From positions 8,348,047 through 8,412,046 of the forward strand of contig NC_037592.1 of assembly GCF_003073045.1 (NCBI RefSeq): 64,000 bases of DNA, read 5' to 3'. This DNA is from Pomacea canaliculata (Eukaryota > Mollusca > Gastropoda > Architaenioglossa > Ampullariidae). A program made the translations under genes and the position numbers. Below, in pieces: positions 1-11,234 of this stretch; position 1 is the first letter of the stretch, and each line of letters begins with the position of its first letter. The notes below the pieces were generated by a model. That model had not been told where the DNA came from. It was given only the letters and a program-made list of their open reading frames with translations, and made no database searches.

Positions 1-136
1 AATGACTTATTGTCCGTCTTTAAATTAGGGTTTGTATTTAAATGATTGTTACTCTTACTCTCATTACAGATTAATGAAATTGAATGTTCACAGTGAATAA
101 TTGCATCCAAGGAGGAATGTTGTTTTATGTTTGTAG

Positions 137-3100
137 AAATAAAAAGGGCAGAAGAGAAAACGTACTGGGAATCTCGGCAACATCGTCAGACTTGCTGGGA
201 TAAAATTCATGAGGAACTCCTGAATATAAACACACTTGTATGTGCAAGTATGTGCTCCATTTTCATCTAATATGTAGGTTTTCTTTTAACAGGGCCATTA
301 CTTTGTACCCTACACGCCAGCAATGCCAACATTGGTCCGAGAGGACCACATGCAGTCTAACTGCTGCAAAAGCACAAGAGCAGTGACTGTTATAGGAATG
401 CAAGGTTGTTGATTGAGTAATATGACTTTATTATATTATTGGCCACTTGTAAATAATTTAAACTTTGCAAGCATGTAGCACAAAGAAACTGAGTTATAAA
501 TGTTGCTGAGCTTTGTGTACCATACCACCCCCACCACCACCACCCATATAAAATCATTATTTCGTACACTTAATAATTACGGAGGCATTTTTTTTTTTTT
601 TTTTTGCTGTATAGGTCGGCTACAGACATTTACATTTCAATTTTGTGCCTGTGAGGGACAAGCAGTGACACTCCTTCATCATCGTCTGTGGGGGGCATCC
701 CAAGCCAAGCCTTCAGTAGCATTTACACTGGACTTGATGACCTGGCTTCGAGCCCTGGTACTGGAGTGCCAGGTGCCAGTGAAGGGATTTGTGAGGCGCT
801 TGCCTCCAAAATGGACAAAGTCAATTGTTTGAACATAAGCCAGGTTAGCTTGTAGATGTTGTTTTAAATATTGTGTCCAGAAGTATATATAGGAGATCCT
901 CGTATTATGCCAGTCCCGAGTTACAATGTTTCATACCACATCTCCGTTTACTGGATAAAGCCTTGTTTCGACGTAAGTGGTTTTGCGTTGTAAATGTCGT
1001 AACGCAAACTTCGTGTTTGGTGTGCTCGGCGGAACAATACACAGTTACGCAGCTTGAGACCCGAAGGACGGCGTCACCTCAGTCGTGTTGTACACCATTT
1101 TAAATAGCATAACATTATTTACGTACATTATGTATGTATGTCCCAACTTACAGCAAAATCTGTTGGCTCTTTACGATGTGAGGTAGGAACAAAACGTCAT
1201 AAGTCGAGGACACCCTGTATAGTATTATATTAGTGCTATATGTTACATTAACATTAATACATGACAATCTGTGGGTGTTTTCTAAAATGCTTATTGCAAA
1301 GAATCTTCCCTATTTTGTTTCAGGTGCATAATTTATATCGCTCACTAATCACAGACTCATTTAATATGTTCATGAGGCACCACTATGAAATGAGCCATCT
1401 GCACATTCAGCAAAGAGCTGGATAATGGAACAGAATGCCCAGCCTGTGATGTAAAAATCATTTTTATTTTTGAAAAACCTTTGAGTAATTTGAAATTTTA
1501 TTGCATTTTTTTGGTTTCTTTTATTTGTTAGGATTGATATGTGAAATCTGTACATGATTTAAGTGGAAAAAGTATTTTCAGTGAAACATTTTTATTTGCA
1601 GTCCGCTCAGATTCTTTCCTTTGATGCAAATTTTGGCTTGGTGAGGAAAAAGTCTAGGAGAACCATTTCAGTGGATAATTTCCTAGCCACACAGAAATGC
1701 TCCACAAAGAAAGGAGAAGGGGTAAGATCAATCAAAATTGTCAGGAGTGTGTAGTTTATGATACAAGCACTTTACAATTAAGTGGATTCTACTAGCAAAG
1801 TGAACACTTGTATCCTAATTATATCCAGATTGTTTTAACTTTGCGTTTGTGTGGCTGCTTTGCAGGAATGCAGCAACTTCCAAGCTGGAAGTAATATAAG
1901 ATCGAAATCACGTACCCTCAAGCTGGATGAAACAGCAGTTTTTGGCTGTGCATGCCGACACGAGTTTCCTCGTCTTTTTTTCAATCTGAAGCATGATGAA
2001 AGGTATTTATTTGTCACATTTTAAAAATACCTAATAATTTCAGTGTTTGGGTAAATTTAAACAGTCAAGAACTTCCAAGAGTGATTGTTGTTAGCCTGGT
2101 TATCACAGCTTATCTTCTGTTTGTACACAGGCTTGGGTATGCAGTCTTTTTATTAAAAAAAAACTTATGGATGGAAATCATCAGAAGCTGACAGTGATGT
2201 ACGATATCGCTTGCGTGCTTGAAGCACATTTAAAGGTTTGTTCATTTTCTGTTTATCAAAATTTTATCTGCATTTGGTACCTGCTGTGTACTATAATAAA
2301 TATGGAATACATTTCTTGTTTTTCATTGGATATACTGTGTTTTTGATCACATTGTCTTTATTGTTATGCAGAAAATAGCTGTATTGACATTGAGGAGCTG
2401 AAGTTTGTGCTCTCAATATTCCATAGCTATGGCCATAAAATGTCTTGTCAGGTGAGAAAATGTCTGTGCTCATTTGAGGGTTTAAGTCAATTTGACATAT
2501 AAGTACAAAAGTTGAGATTGACAACAGAAGTAAAACTCATATTTTAAATTATAGGTATATTTCAGGGAAACATCACAATGTTTATTGCATACATTGTTTT
2601 AATTTGTCCCTTTTTATGATTTGACAGTAATCATCCAGTCCAAACCCCTTTACTAAAAATTACTGCAAGAAATTAAAATAAATGTCAATTTGCAGCAGCT
2701 GACAAAAGTATGACTATGAATATGTGTATATATGTATGTTTATATAGGGGTAGGTGTATGTGTATCTGTGTGTGTATGTGTATATATGTGTATCTGTGAC
2801 AGTGTGATTGTATATGCATTTGTATATGTATCTTTGTATATGTGTGACTAGATGTGTGCATTTGAGTATGCATGTATATGTATGTGTATGTGTAACTTCG
2901 TGTGTATCTTTGTGTATGTATGGGTACGTTTATAATATACATTTATTGTCATAGCTAACATATGGCCCAAGAAAAGCTAAAGGTGTCGGTCTCACTGATG
3001 GTAAGACCATGGAGAGACGGTGGTCATACTTGCGCAAATTTTCCACCATCACCAAGCAAATGATCGCTCAGCATAGAGTGGACTTACTGACTGATGCCTT

Positions 3101-5178
3101 GCTGCATTATGCATCTAAAATGCGAAAGAAACTGGGTGTGCATGAAACTGTTCTTATGAATAGACTAGTTGTTTGCTGATGTTTTTTATGCTGAATGTCT
3201 GGCAGTATTTTTATGATTAGTGGCTTTAAAGCTTCTTTGATTTGTTTTCATAGGCAAGCACATTCAGCACAAGTTGAAGAAGGTGGAGATCACAGAGTTA
3301 AAGACAGTAAACAGCAATTGGATAAACTGATAAAAGAGCAGAAGGGTATGTCAAACCTAAGAATATGTAGGCAATATTTTTTAGTCTTACTGTGGTGACA
3401 TCTGTAATATGAAATTTATGCATTTTCTGTCTATAATTATGATGTAAGTTATTGTTACTTTTCAGTGTAAAGTTTGACTCATTTTCTGACCCCATCCCAG
3501 CTAAAAAGGATTGTTCTTTTCTTGTGTACTTGTTTTTAGAGCCCGTGAACCTGGCAACTGTTGAGCAATGGCAGTCAGAAGAAAAAACTGCATGCCAGGT
3601 AGCCGATGGTAAGTAATCCGTGTGAAATTATACCTAAACACTGCTAATGCTTAGAAATAATCATTGAAGACTTCATTTGATCTTTAATCCACCCTCGGTC
3701 ATTTGTATATATTTTGTTTGATTTCAGGGTCAATGACAGCAAGAGACAAATACCTGTTGGCTCTTTATGACCTGTATAGCAAACAGTAAGTTGTTGAATA
3801 TGTAACTGTTCCTGCTACTGCTATTCATCATTCAATATACAATGATAAAACCATTTAAATGTGGGGATTGCATTGTAATACATTTGAGATGCATGTTTGT
3901 TATCTAATTTGCAGGTCTTCAGTTGTTGAATTGAATCAAGAAGAAGAGAGTACAAACCTGAAGTTTTAAGGTTTGCTTTTAAGTTTGCAGTTTCATGAGC
4001 TTTGCATGATCACTTTGGTTAATTAGAATGTTTGTTTATTCAGAGACTAGTAACATGCCTAACATTTTTGTAAAATTCCTGTGCATGTCTTTTGGTGTGA
4101 TTTGTTGACTAGTGATTGTCAAACTATAATATAAAACTAGGATAATGTATAATTTATAATATGTAATATACTTATATATGTAATATAAATATTGTGCTTT
4201 CTACAACACAGGGCTGTATTTTTGTCAACAGGCTTGCTGAAAAGGTTCAGAGGTTCCATCATAATGGCCATGAGGTGATGGTGAGTGGCAGTGAAGAGTA
4301 TAGGCAGGCTTTGTCCAGTGCTGTCGATAGCCACCGCAGAACCCATATCAGCAATCTCAGGGCTGTTGCTGCAGAAAGAAGGAGCAGCTTGATGCAGCTG
4401 CATGCAGCACGTATGTACCATTTATAGTAGAAAATTAGAATAGATTTTTGTTTGTGACTAGACTGTATGGAAATGACGACCACAATTATATTTAATCTAT
4501 AGAATGAGCAAGCTGAAAGTGTTAATGTTTGCTTACTGTTAATGTTGGTATTTATTTGCAGGTGGACAGGAGGTGACCAAGAAAATCAGCAAGACTGTTT
4601 CTAAACTTAACAACAAAATAAAATTGCTAATCACTAACTACAACAGCTATAGCAATGTTGAAGCCACCTTGCCAGCAACCCTTAGCTTTAAAATGATTCC
4701 TCTGAGGATTGTCAGGTATTTTCGAAATTACCAGGGATCTCAGACATTCAGAGGAAAAGAAATATACATAAAAGATATGGCTGCACGCTGTACAGAGGAA
4801 AGGCACCTTTTGAAAGTTGAAGCAGCTACTGCAAGTCATTTTTATCAACAAAAAAATGCACTGTGCCAACAGTTGATGGCTGGTCAGCAGCTTACAGCCG
4901 ACAACATTGATTCTGCATGCAGCCGGTACAGAACAGGCTGGTGTGCACTGTTGTATCAACAGATATGTACATATGAAAAGCATCTGGCAGATCTTCAGTT
5001 TTCCAGTAGCTCAGAATTAATTCAACTCCAAGAACCTTATCCCTTGGTGGACAACGAGCTGCTAGAAATCTCCAATCTAGAACACAATGAATTCGTGTCA
5101 ATGGTGGAGGAGGGACTTGAAGAAGATGATGATGCAGAAGATGACGAAAGCGAATGTGATGAAGATAAGGATAGTTAA
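137..5178 (+). pseudogene. KDZ-family (Zisupton-like) transposase, multi-exon, frame-disrupted
   Basis: DNA transposon transposase with a DDE-type nuclease fold. Exons inferred from homologous peptides plus AG/GT sites: 137-237, 293-404, 615-843, 1324-1450, 1602-1721, 1866-2002, 2131-2235, 2372-2451, 2955-~3136, ~3250-3343, 3540-3608, 3728-3785, 3915-3970, 4212-4410, 4562-5178 (TAA). Family landmarks seen in order: a Cys-rich start (FCACEGQAVTLLHHRLW, exon 3), DANFGLVRKKS, LDETAVFGCACRHEFP, the catalytic-Asp block VMYDIACVLEAHLK, FHSYGHKMSCQ, then YGPRKAKGVGLTDGKTMERR. The tail is acidic (Glu/Asp run at 5110-5175). The frame slips inside exon 3 (near 790), exon 4 (near 1420), exon 7 (in an A-run near 2155) and near 3300, so as written it is broken. 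The 5' end may lie upstream of the window. No terminal inverted repeats were found. The family call is by recognition; intron limits are my inference. Confidence 0.8.
2703..2935. repeat. TG/TATG-rich degenerate microsatellite
   Basis: About 230 bases of imperfect TGTATATG/TGTG units inside an intron of the transposase gene, just before the exon carrying the GLTDGKTMERR motif. Open frames here are low-complexity Tyr/His/Thr strings and not genes. Confidence 0.85.
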
Positions 5179-6341
5179 TAGCTGATATTTCTTGATTATG
5201 ATTTGTATGTGGGTTTGTTTTTTTTTTTTAACATTTAGTTTGTTTATTGTTTCTATGTTAGAAATCACTCTCAGATTTATTTTTTACCTTTTTCTTTTTT
5301 TTTTTTTTTCCTTCCTTGAAGGCTATGTGATTTGCGTAGATTTTTTTGCAATAATATGCAGTATGACATAATGCATCCATCATATATACCACATATCATG
5401 AATGCACTGATACGTAAACACATTTTCTAAAGCGATACTGCCATCTATCATGGTTCAGGTACAATGCTGGACAAAATCATGCTAGTTCTCATAGTTATTA
5501 CTAGCCGAAGACTGAGATTTGCAAGCCAGTATCTTCTTCTTCTTCTCGATCACTCTAAATGGACACGCCTGCCTCCTGCACAAACGATGCTGTGCGCCGC
5601 AGGAGGCTGCCGTGTATTTCCTCGACACTGGCGTCTCATCAGTCCAGATGCGGTGCTGAGTCTTCGTGCATGGGCATTCTTGAAGTAGATGTGCTGTTGT
5701 CTGGCACGGGCACTGATCCGGAGCTTGGTGTATAGCGCCTGTCAGCCTGAAATAATAACAGCCCTTGAAGGTTGGGTCATGCCCAGAGTTTTTTCATGAT
5801 GTCTCTGCTGCTGTGGATCTTTCTCTGCGGCTTCGTTGCCAAATACGTGGCACTCTGTGTAGTCTCCGCATAAGGAGAGAGCAGTGGTCCAATTCCTTGT
5901 CTCTGGCAGTCTGTAATGCAGACAGTATCTATAAAGAAGACGACGTTGTTGCTGGGCTGTTCTCAACGTGCGGTAATGGCAACTGTTCAGCCAACTGGTT
6001 GCGAGGGAAGCGGTCTCTCTCCCCCCATTCCAAATTATGGTATGATGATGAGCTGCATGAAAAAAGACGACAACGAGGTCACTACATATGCAAAATATCC
6101 ACAACAATCTCACATAGTACAACCGCTGTTCTTCATAATTAATATTGTGGTCTAAATTCTAATTGTTTCAGATTGTTGTTGCAACACAAACAAGGTTTTG
6201 TGTTTTAAAGGTTTGTCAATGATTACAAGAGACATGAACAGTACTTTCTTTCGCCAAATTCCATTACAACCTCTTTTGGCTTAGACACATTGGGCGAGTC
6301 TTCTTATTCACTTTCAACTCAGTGGAACTCATTACTGTCAG
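5179..6341. other. Non-coding interval between transposase and minus-strand gene
   Basis: T-runs at 5219-5230 and 5297-5311 follow the transposase stop. From about 5440 to 6120 the base composition is GC-richer than its surroundings and open on both strands, but no frame shows a recognisable protein, a splice pattern or a codon bias. The remainder is AT-rich with nothing I can name. Confidence 0.5.
5533..5750 (-). repeat. Possible retroposon 3' end with (GAA)n tail
   Basis: Read on the minus strand, about 200 bases of GC-rich sequence end in TGATCGAGAAGAAGAAG at 5533-5550. Such ends with a short GAA run are common on invertebrate LINE and SINE copies. No coding remnant or target duplication was identified, so this is a weak call. 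Confidence 0.3.
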
Positions 6342-9138
6342 TTAATACTTTGCTAAAATCTTGAGCACGTTTTTAATCTGTATAGTTAAATGTTTTACAT
6401 ACGAATTGACAGCAGTATCTCCACCCTGATCTGGGGATAGGGCAACAGTGCGGTATCCTCCTTCAGGCAGGCTAGATATACCAGCGGTGAATTCATCCCA
6501 AAACCTCTGAGCAGATAAACAGAACTATTTCTTCACAAACAATTCCATAAGACATATTTGAATACATTAAAAATATACATAACATGGAAAGTTAAAATTT
6601 CCTTGAATATCTAGCACTGCAGAACAACACTTATTATTCGACATATCAATAAAAGTAGGACACATTACTTTGTTACATTATGTGCAAAACAGAAGAAGGA
6701 ATCCATATCATGAGACAAAAAATTACTCGTACAGTACCTGACATTACCACTTGTGTTTTTACTTGTTGCTGGCACGACTGGTTCTGATGTCCTGTCAACA
6801 AATAGCAAACAGGTTTACTGTAACAATAAAATTCACAAAGTTTTGTTGGCTAAAAGCAAAATTTCTACATCTTTATTTCAAGCACTAGGGGTTTAAGGTA
6901 TAACAAGAATAAAAGGCAATAGTGAATCACCTTTGATGAAGCAGGTACCATTTTGATCTGGTTGCTGCTGTTGACTATTTATTGCCTGCAGTGCAGGCAG
7001 CCCATAACTAAATGGCTCCTTAAAAGGGATGCCATGTGGCATACCGATGACTTCAATCTCTGGGTTTGTCCTATGCCGTTTATATTGAAAATTTTCTTAT
7101 TTCCCGTGGTTTGGTCTGAAAACAAAGTAACCAATAAGAAAGAAACCAATAAAATTAAAAATGAATACAACACAAACTAATTCATCTTCAGTTATGCTAC
7201 AAACTTACATACAACCCAATAAAGTAAACAAAGCATCATTAGTAATACTGCAAACTCACAATACAATCCATTAAAAAGTCTTTGAACATGCCGGCGCAGG
7301 TTTCTCTTGAATTCATACTTTTTAGGGGGATCTGTTGTGGTGGTTGTTGCGGTAGTTGCTGCTTCGGCGGTAGTGGTAGTTGTTGCAGCTGGGGCAGTTG
7401 TGGTAGTTGTTGCAGCTGTGGTAGTTGTTGCAGCTGGGGCAGATGATGATTCTGCAATTAGGCTTCCTGCTGATATTTTAAAGTAAAAGGTCCACCCCAG
7501 CTGCTTTCAAGCTCTGGGGATGGTATAACAAGAACAAAAGGCAATAATTCACCTTTGATGAAGCGGTACCATTTTGATCTGGTTGCTGCTGTTGACTATT
7601 GCCTGCAGTGCAGGCAGCCCATAACTAAATGGCTCTTAAAAGGGATGCCATGTGGCATACCGATGACTTCAATCTCTGGGTTTGTCCTATGCTGTTTATA
7701 TTGAAAATTTTCCTTATTTCCCGTGGTTTGGTCTGAAAACAAAGTAACCAATAAGAAAGTAACCAATAAAATTAAAAACGAATACAACACAAACTAATTC
7801 ATCTTCAGTTATGCTACAAACTTACATACAACCCAATAAAGTAAAGGCAACATTAGTAATACTGCAAACTCACAATACAATCCATTAAAAAGCCTTTGAA
7901 CATGCTGGCGCAGGTTTCTCTTGAATTCATACTTTTTGGGGGAATCTGTTGTGGTGTTTGTTGCGGTAGTTGCTGCTTCGGCAGTTGTGGTAGTTGTTGC
8001 AGCCGGGGCAGATGATGATTCCGCAATTAGGCTTCCTGCTGATATTTTAAAGTAATAGGTCCACCCCAGCTGCTTTCAAGCTCTGGGGGTTTAAGGTATA
8101 ACAAGAACAAAAGGCAATAGTGAATCACCTTTGATGAAGCGGTACCATTTTGATCTGGCTGCTGCTGACTATTGCCTGCAGTGCAGGCAGCCCATAACTA
8201 AATGGCTCCTTAAAAGGGATGCCATGTGGCATACCGATGACTTCAATCTCTGGGTTTGTCCTATGCCGTTATATTGAAAATTTTCCTTATTTCCCGTGGT
8301 TTGGTCTGAAAACAAAGTAACCAATAAGAAAGAAACCAATAAAATTAAAAATGGATACAACACAAACTAATTCATCTTCAGTTATGCTACAAACTTACAT
8401 ACAACCCAATAAAGTAAACAAAGCATCATTAGTAATACTGCAAACTCACAATACAATACATTAAAAAGTCTTTGAACATGCCGGCGCAGGTTTCTCTTGA
8501 ATTTGTAATTTTTGGGGGGATCTGTTGTGGTGGTTGTGGTAGTTGTCGCGGTAGTTGTTGCAGCTGGGGCAGTTGTGGTAGTTGTTGCAGCTGGGGCAGA
8601 TGATGATTCTGCAATTAGGCTTCCTGCTGATATTTTAAAGTAAAAGGTCCACCCCAGCTGCTTCATTAAATCACCCTGAAAATAAAAAAAATACAGCTAA
8701 GCAGTTTCACATCTTGACTGGAGTCTTGGAAAAGAACACCAGAAAGTGAGGCAAAGGATATCAGAACCACATTGGCCAACTGAAGTGGGCTGCCCAGAAC
8801 CGGGTCCACTGGCAAGGTGTTGTTAATACCCTATCCTCCTCAAAGGAGCAACAAGGAATAAACTAAACTAAGTTTCACATCATTTTTTTCACATCTGTAT
8901 CATATATTACAAAATAGTGTATAATGAGCTATAAATCGTAAGATCATACGTTTTGTATCAATATGTTACATACCAGGTTTTGTAATTCACTGCATACTTT
9001 GCGCAGGTAGGCAGCCTTTTCTTCTTCTGTATCAGGAACCTGCTGCTTTTGTAGGAAAGCTTTCCTTTGGAAACTTCTCCTGCCCTCCTCACCTAAGTTG
9101 CTCCACTCTAACCTCATTCGTTTAAGAAAAGTTTTGGT
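6342..9138 (-). CDS. Unrecognised multi-exon gene with a Thr-rich segment and triplicated exons
   Basis: I do not recognise the family. Minus-strand exons with good splice sites: 8974-9138 (55 codons, Lys/Glu-rich, includes LRKVCSELQNL, donor GTATGT); 8450-8675 (acceptor TTTTCAG; FYFKISAGSLIAESSSAPAA, then a Thr run, then FKRNLRRHVQRLF; donor GTGAGT); 8129-8305 (first copy of an exon reading GMPHGIPFKEPFSYGLPALQ); two further copies of this exon pair at about 7552-8083 and 6931-7508; 6738-6791; and a terminal exon 6342-6506 (RFWDEFTAGISSLPEGGYRT ... ILAKY, TAA at 6342-6344). Exons 8974-9138 and 8450-8675 join in frame, but not every later junction does, and the repeated exons differ by small indels. 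The Thr/Ala/Pro stretch suggests a flexible or O-glycosylated linker. It could be a host gene, or a passenger of the neighbouring transposon. The first exon was not found. Confidence 0.5.
6931..8675 (-). repeat. Three tandem ~580-620 bp units, each with the same exon pair
   Basis: Unit boundaries repeat at equivalent points: the string TCACCTTTGATGAAG occurs near 6928, 7549 and 8126, so the units are about 621 and 577 bases long. Each unit holds, in minus-strand order, a Thr-rich exon (3' ends at 7260, 7874, 8450) and an exon beginning after TTTTCAG (5' ends at 7115, about 7734, 8305). The oldest-looking reading frame is in the unit nearest 6931; the other two have lost four bases near their 3' ends. 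The number of Thr codons varies between units, as expected for slippage. Confidence 0.85.
8783..8871 (+). mobile_element. LINE (non-LTR retrotransposon) 3' tip
   Basis: The plus strand reads KWAAQNRVHWQGVVNTL followed by SSSKEQQGIN and a stop, then TAAACTAAACTAAG. An AAQDR-x-x-W-R/Q-x-x-V peptide just before the stop is the usual C-terminus of LINE ORF2 proteins, and a short repeated tail after it is typical. The copy is cut off at its 5' side. It sits in the intron between exons 8450-8675 and 8974-9138 of the minus-strand gene, in the opposite orientation. Confidence 0.6.
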
Positions 9139-10977
9139 CTGAAAATTAACATAATCCACATGGTGTAAGCAATACAGTATCCAAAAATACATATTTTAAA
9201 TGGAGCAAGTATGATTTACCGAGGGACATCGCATTCGAGCTGTTTATTTGATGGCCTATGTAGGTACTTGGATTCACACACACCACAAAAATCTCAGCAA
9301 TGTATTCAGTAGCTTTGCTGTTTTTATTTTACACAAGACATGTATATTATTCTCCTGATCAACAGATATGTCTACATTAACATGCAATAAACTGGAGGAA
9401 ACATAAGACAGCTATGACCCAGCCACATGACACTGCAAAATAAATATGATGATGATGATCATATCAACTTTGTTTGTCATATAAAATGTAAATAAAGGTA
9501 TATAAGCAAAAACCATGCGTTTGTTTGAATATTGTATCTTGCTATGCACATTTATAAGGATATGCTATCAACTGATCTTTTATTTTACTTTTCTTCAAAC
9601 GTGTTTCCACTCAAGAGAGTTTCTAGTTACTTGTAAAGTGTAAGAGATATTAAAGCCCTGATTTTCGTCTGATTTGACTCCGCACAAAAATCCAAAGCCA
9701 TGCCTCTGAATTGAAATTCCAAAATAATATGTTTAAGGACTTAGAGGCAAAAATTGTTTGTGTGAAAATATTCTACGCACAAAAAATATAGGATGTCTAA
9801 AGGTCTTATCAAAAATGGAATGCAGCTCCTAAGTAGCTGTGGTGTACACAAGATTTTCGCTGACTTCCGATACATTATTGGTTTCAATGTAACACAGAAA
9901 CAGTAATTGCAAAGGTCAAGTGGGTACACCTTCCTTTTGATGAGACACTTTCATAAACTTTGGAGGAATTCCTCTCTTCCATCCATGCTAGAAACACAAG
10001 GCTACAAACATCACATGCACAAAAAGAGGTCACTTTGGTACACACATATATTAATACTTAACAAATTATCCCCGCTGTCCTCTTTATAGATGGGCAAAGG
10101 CCGAGGCCTTGACAATGTCAACATATCTTGACCTCAGTGATGATCTCGGTCTGTGCATGGTGATGTTTGTAGTCGTGTGTCTCCAAGACAAAAAAGTAGT
10201 CATCACGATTTGGTGAAATAGTATCTTACATCGACCTTTATATAGCTGTTTATAAATATATTTGCATCCCACTGGTTATGTTAGCGATTTCGTGTCCTGC
10301 ATATTTTTTGTCATTAAGTGTCGCGATCTGGAACAATTCTTTCCTAGTGTTTTCTGTTGTGTCATGGTTCATGGTCCTAATAATGCCGGTTATGAGAATG
10401 GAAACCCAGATAAGAAGCAAACGTTAGAGGCAGATCACTTTGAGGTTGTTCTATAAACCAAAAGAAAATCGAGAGAACACAAAATTAATCATATTGAAAA
10501 CATTTCATCAAGAGTCTCACCTAATAGGATGTCATGCCATTGTGAAAGTCCTCCGCCACACCCATCGCTCCACAAATAAAATTTCCAACTAAAACTATAA
10601 CTCTAAACAGGAATATAAATTAATTAAAGATCGTATAAGATAGTTAATCTAAACACTTTTGTAAAGCAGATGTAGCCTGTGTTACAACAAAGTTACAAAC
10701 AGTAAAAGTCACACCTGAAAGGAAAGAAAAATTTCCACAAAACGAACTAAATCGTGAAATCTTTCGTCCTTTATCAGTACTCACAGAGTCTAAAAATACT
10801 TCATTTATTTTCAACAGTACTAATCAAGGACATGTGTATGTTCAGTTTAAAAAAAAATTAAAAGATAAGTTATCAATTTTTTAAAATCCAATCAGACGAA
10901 TTAAAATCCCAGAAAATAACAAAAAATACTATTGAGGTTATCAAAAAAGGTTTGCATGTGCTCCCCATTTCTTTCTC
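9139..10977. other. Intergenic region upstream of gene A
   Basis: No gene seen. A GATGATGATGAT run near 9447-9460 follows AAATAAATAT and may be the tail of an old retroposon. About 10434-10480 (CACTTTGAGGTTGTTCTATA then ACCAAAAGAAAA) matches blocks lying upstream of genes B and C, so the duplicated unit reaches at least 0.8 kb in front of the start codon. Confidence 0.5.
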
Positions 10978-10985
10978 TATAAAAG
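10978..10985 (+). promoter_or_regulatory. Candidate TATA box of gene A
   Basis: TATAAAAG follows a pyrimidine run (ATTTCTTTCTC), 257 bases before the ATG of gene A. The aligned position in gene C reads CATAAAAG after ATTTCTCTCTG; in gene B this stretch has become a T-run. Alignment across copies supports a real core promoter, but there is no transcript evidence. Confidence 0.4.
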
Positions 10986-11234
10986 AGATAATATATGTTA
11001 ACGTGTGCTAGATATTGTTCACTTGACTGGACTATCTCTAAAGGTTGTCTCTAGAGAATTAAGTAAGTTCATGAAAATCTTTCATTAAAAGAAAGAGCTG
11101 AAACGTTTGAAACAAGTCTTACTCCCATTGTATTTCGTTACAGATACTTGTTTTGAATTTCGGAGATGACCATGTGGTGTCTACAGCTTTTGTGATTTTA
11201 TTGGTTTGTGAAGGAGCGCAGGAAGCGAAGGAGG

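Noticed and set aside
5742-6142. Overlapping frames of about 125 residues on both strands
   Set aside because: No domain, no splice context and no codon bias; a GC-richer non-coding patch keeps both strands open by chance.
6979-8363. Three minus-strand open frames of 64 residues with a strongly hydrophobic, membrane-like N-terminus
   Set aside because: The hydrophobic part is the T-rich intron end before TTTTCAG; the real exon begins after it in a different frame.
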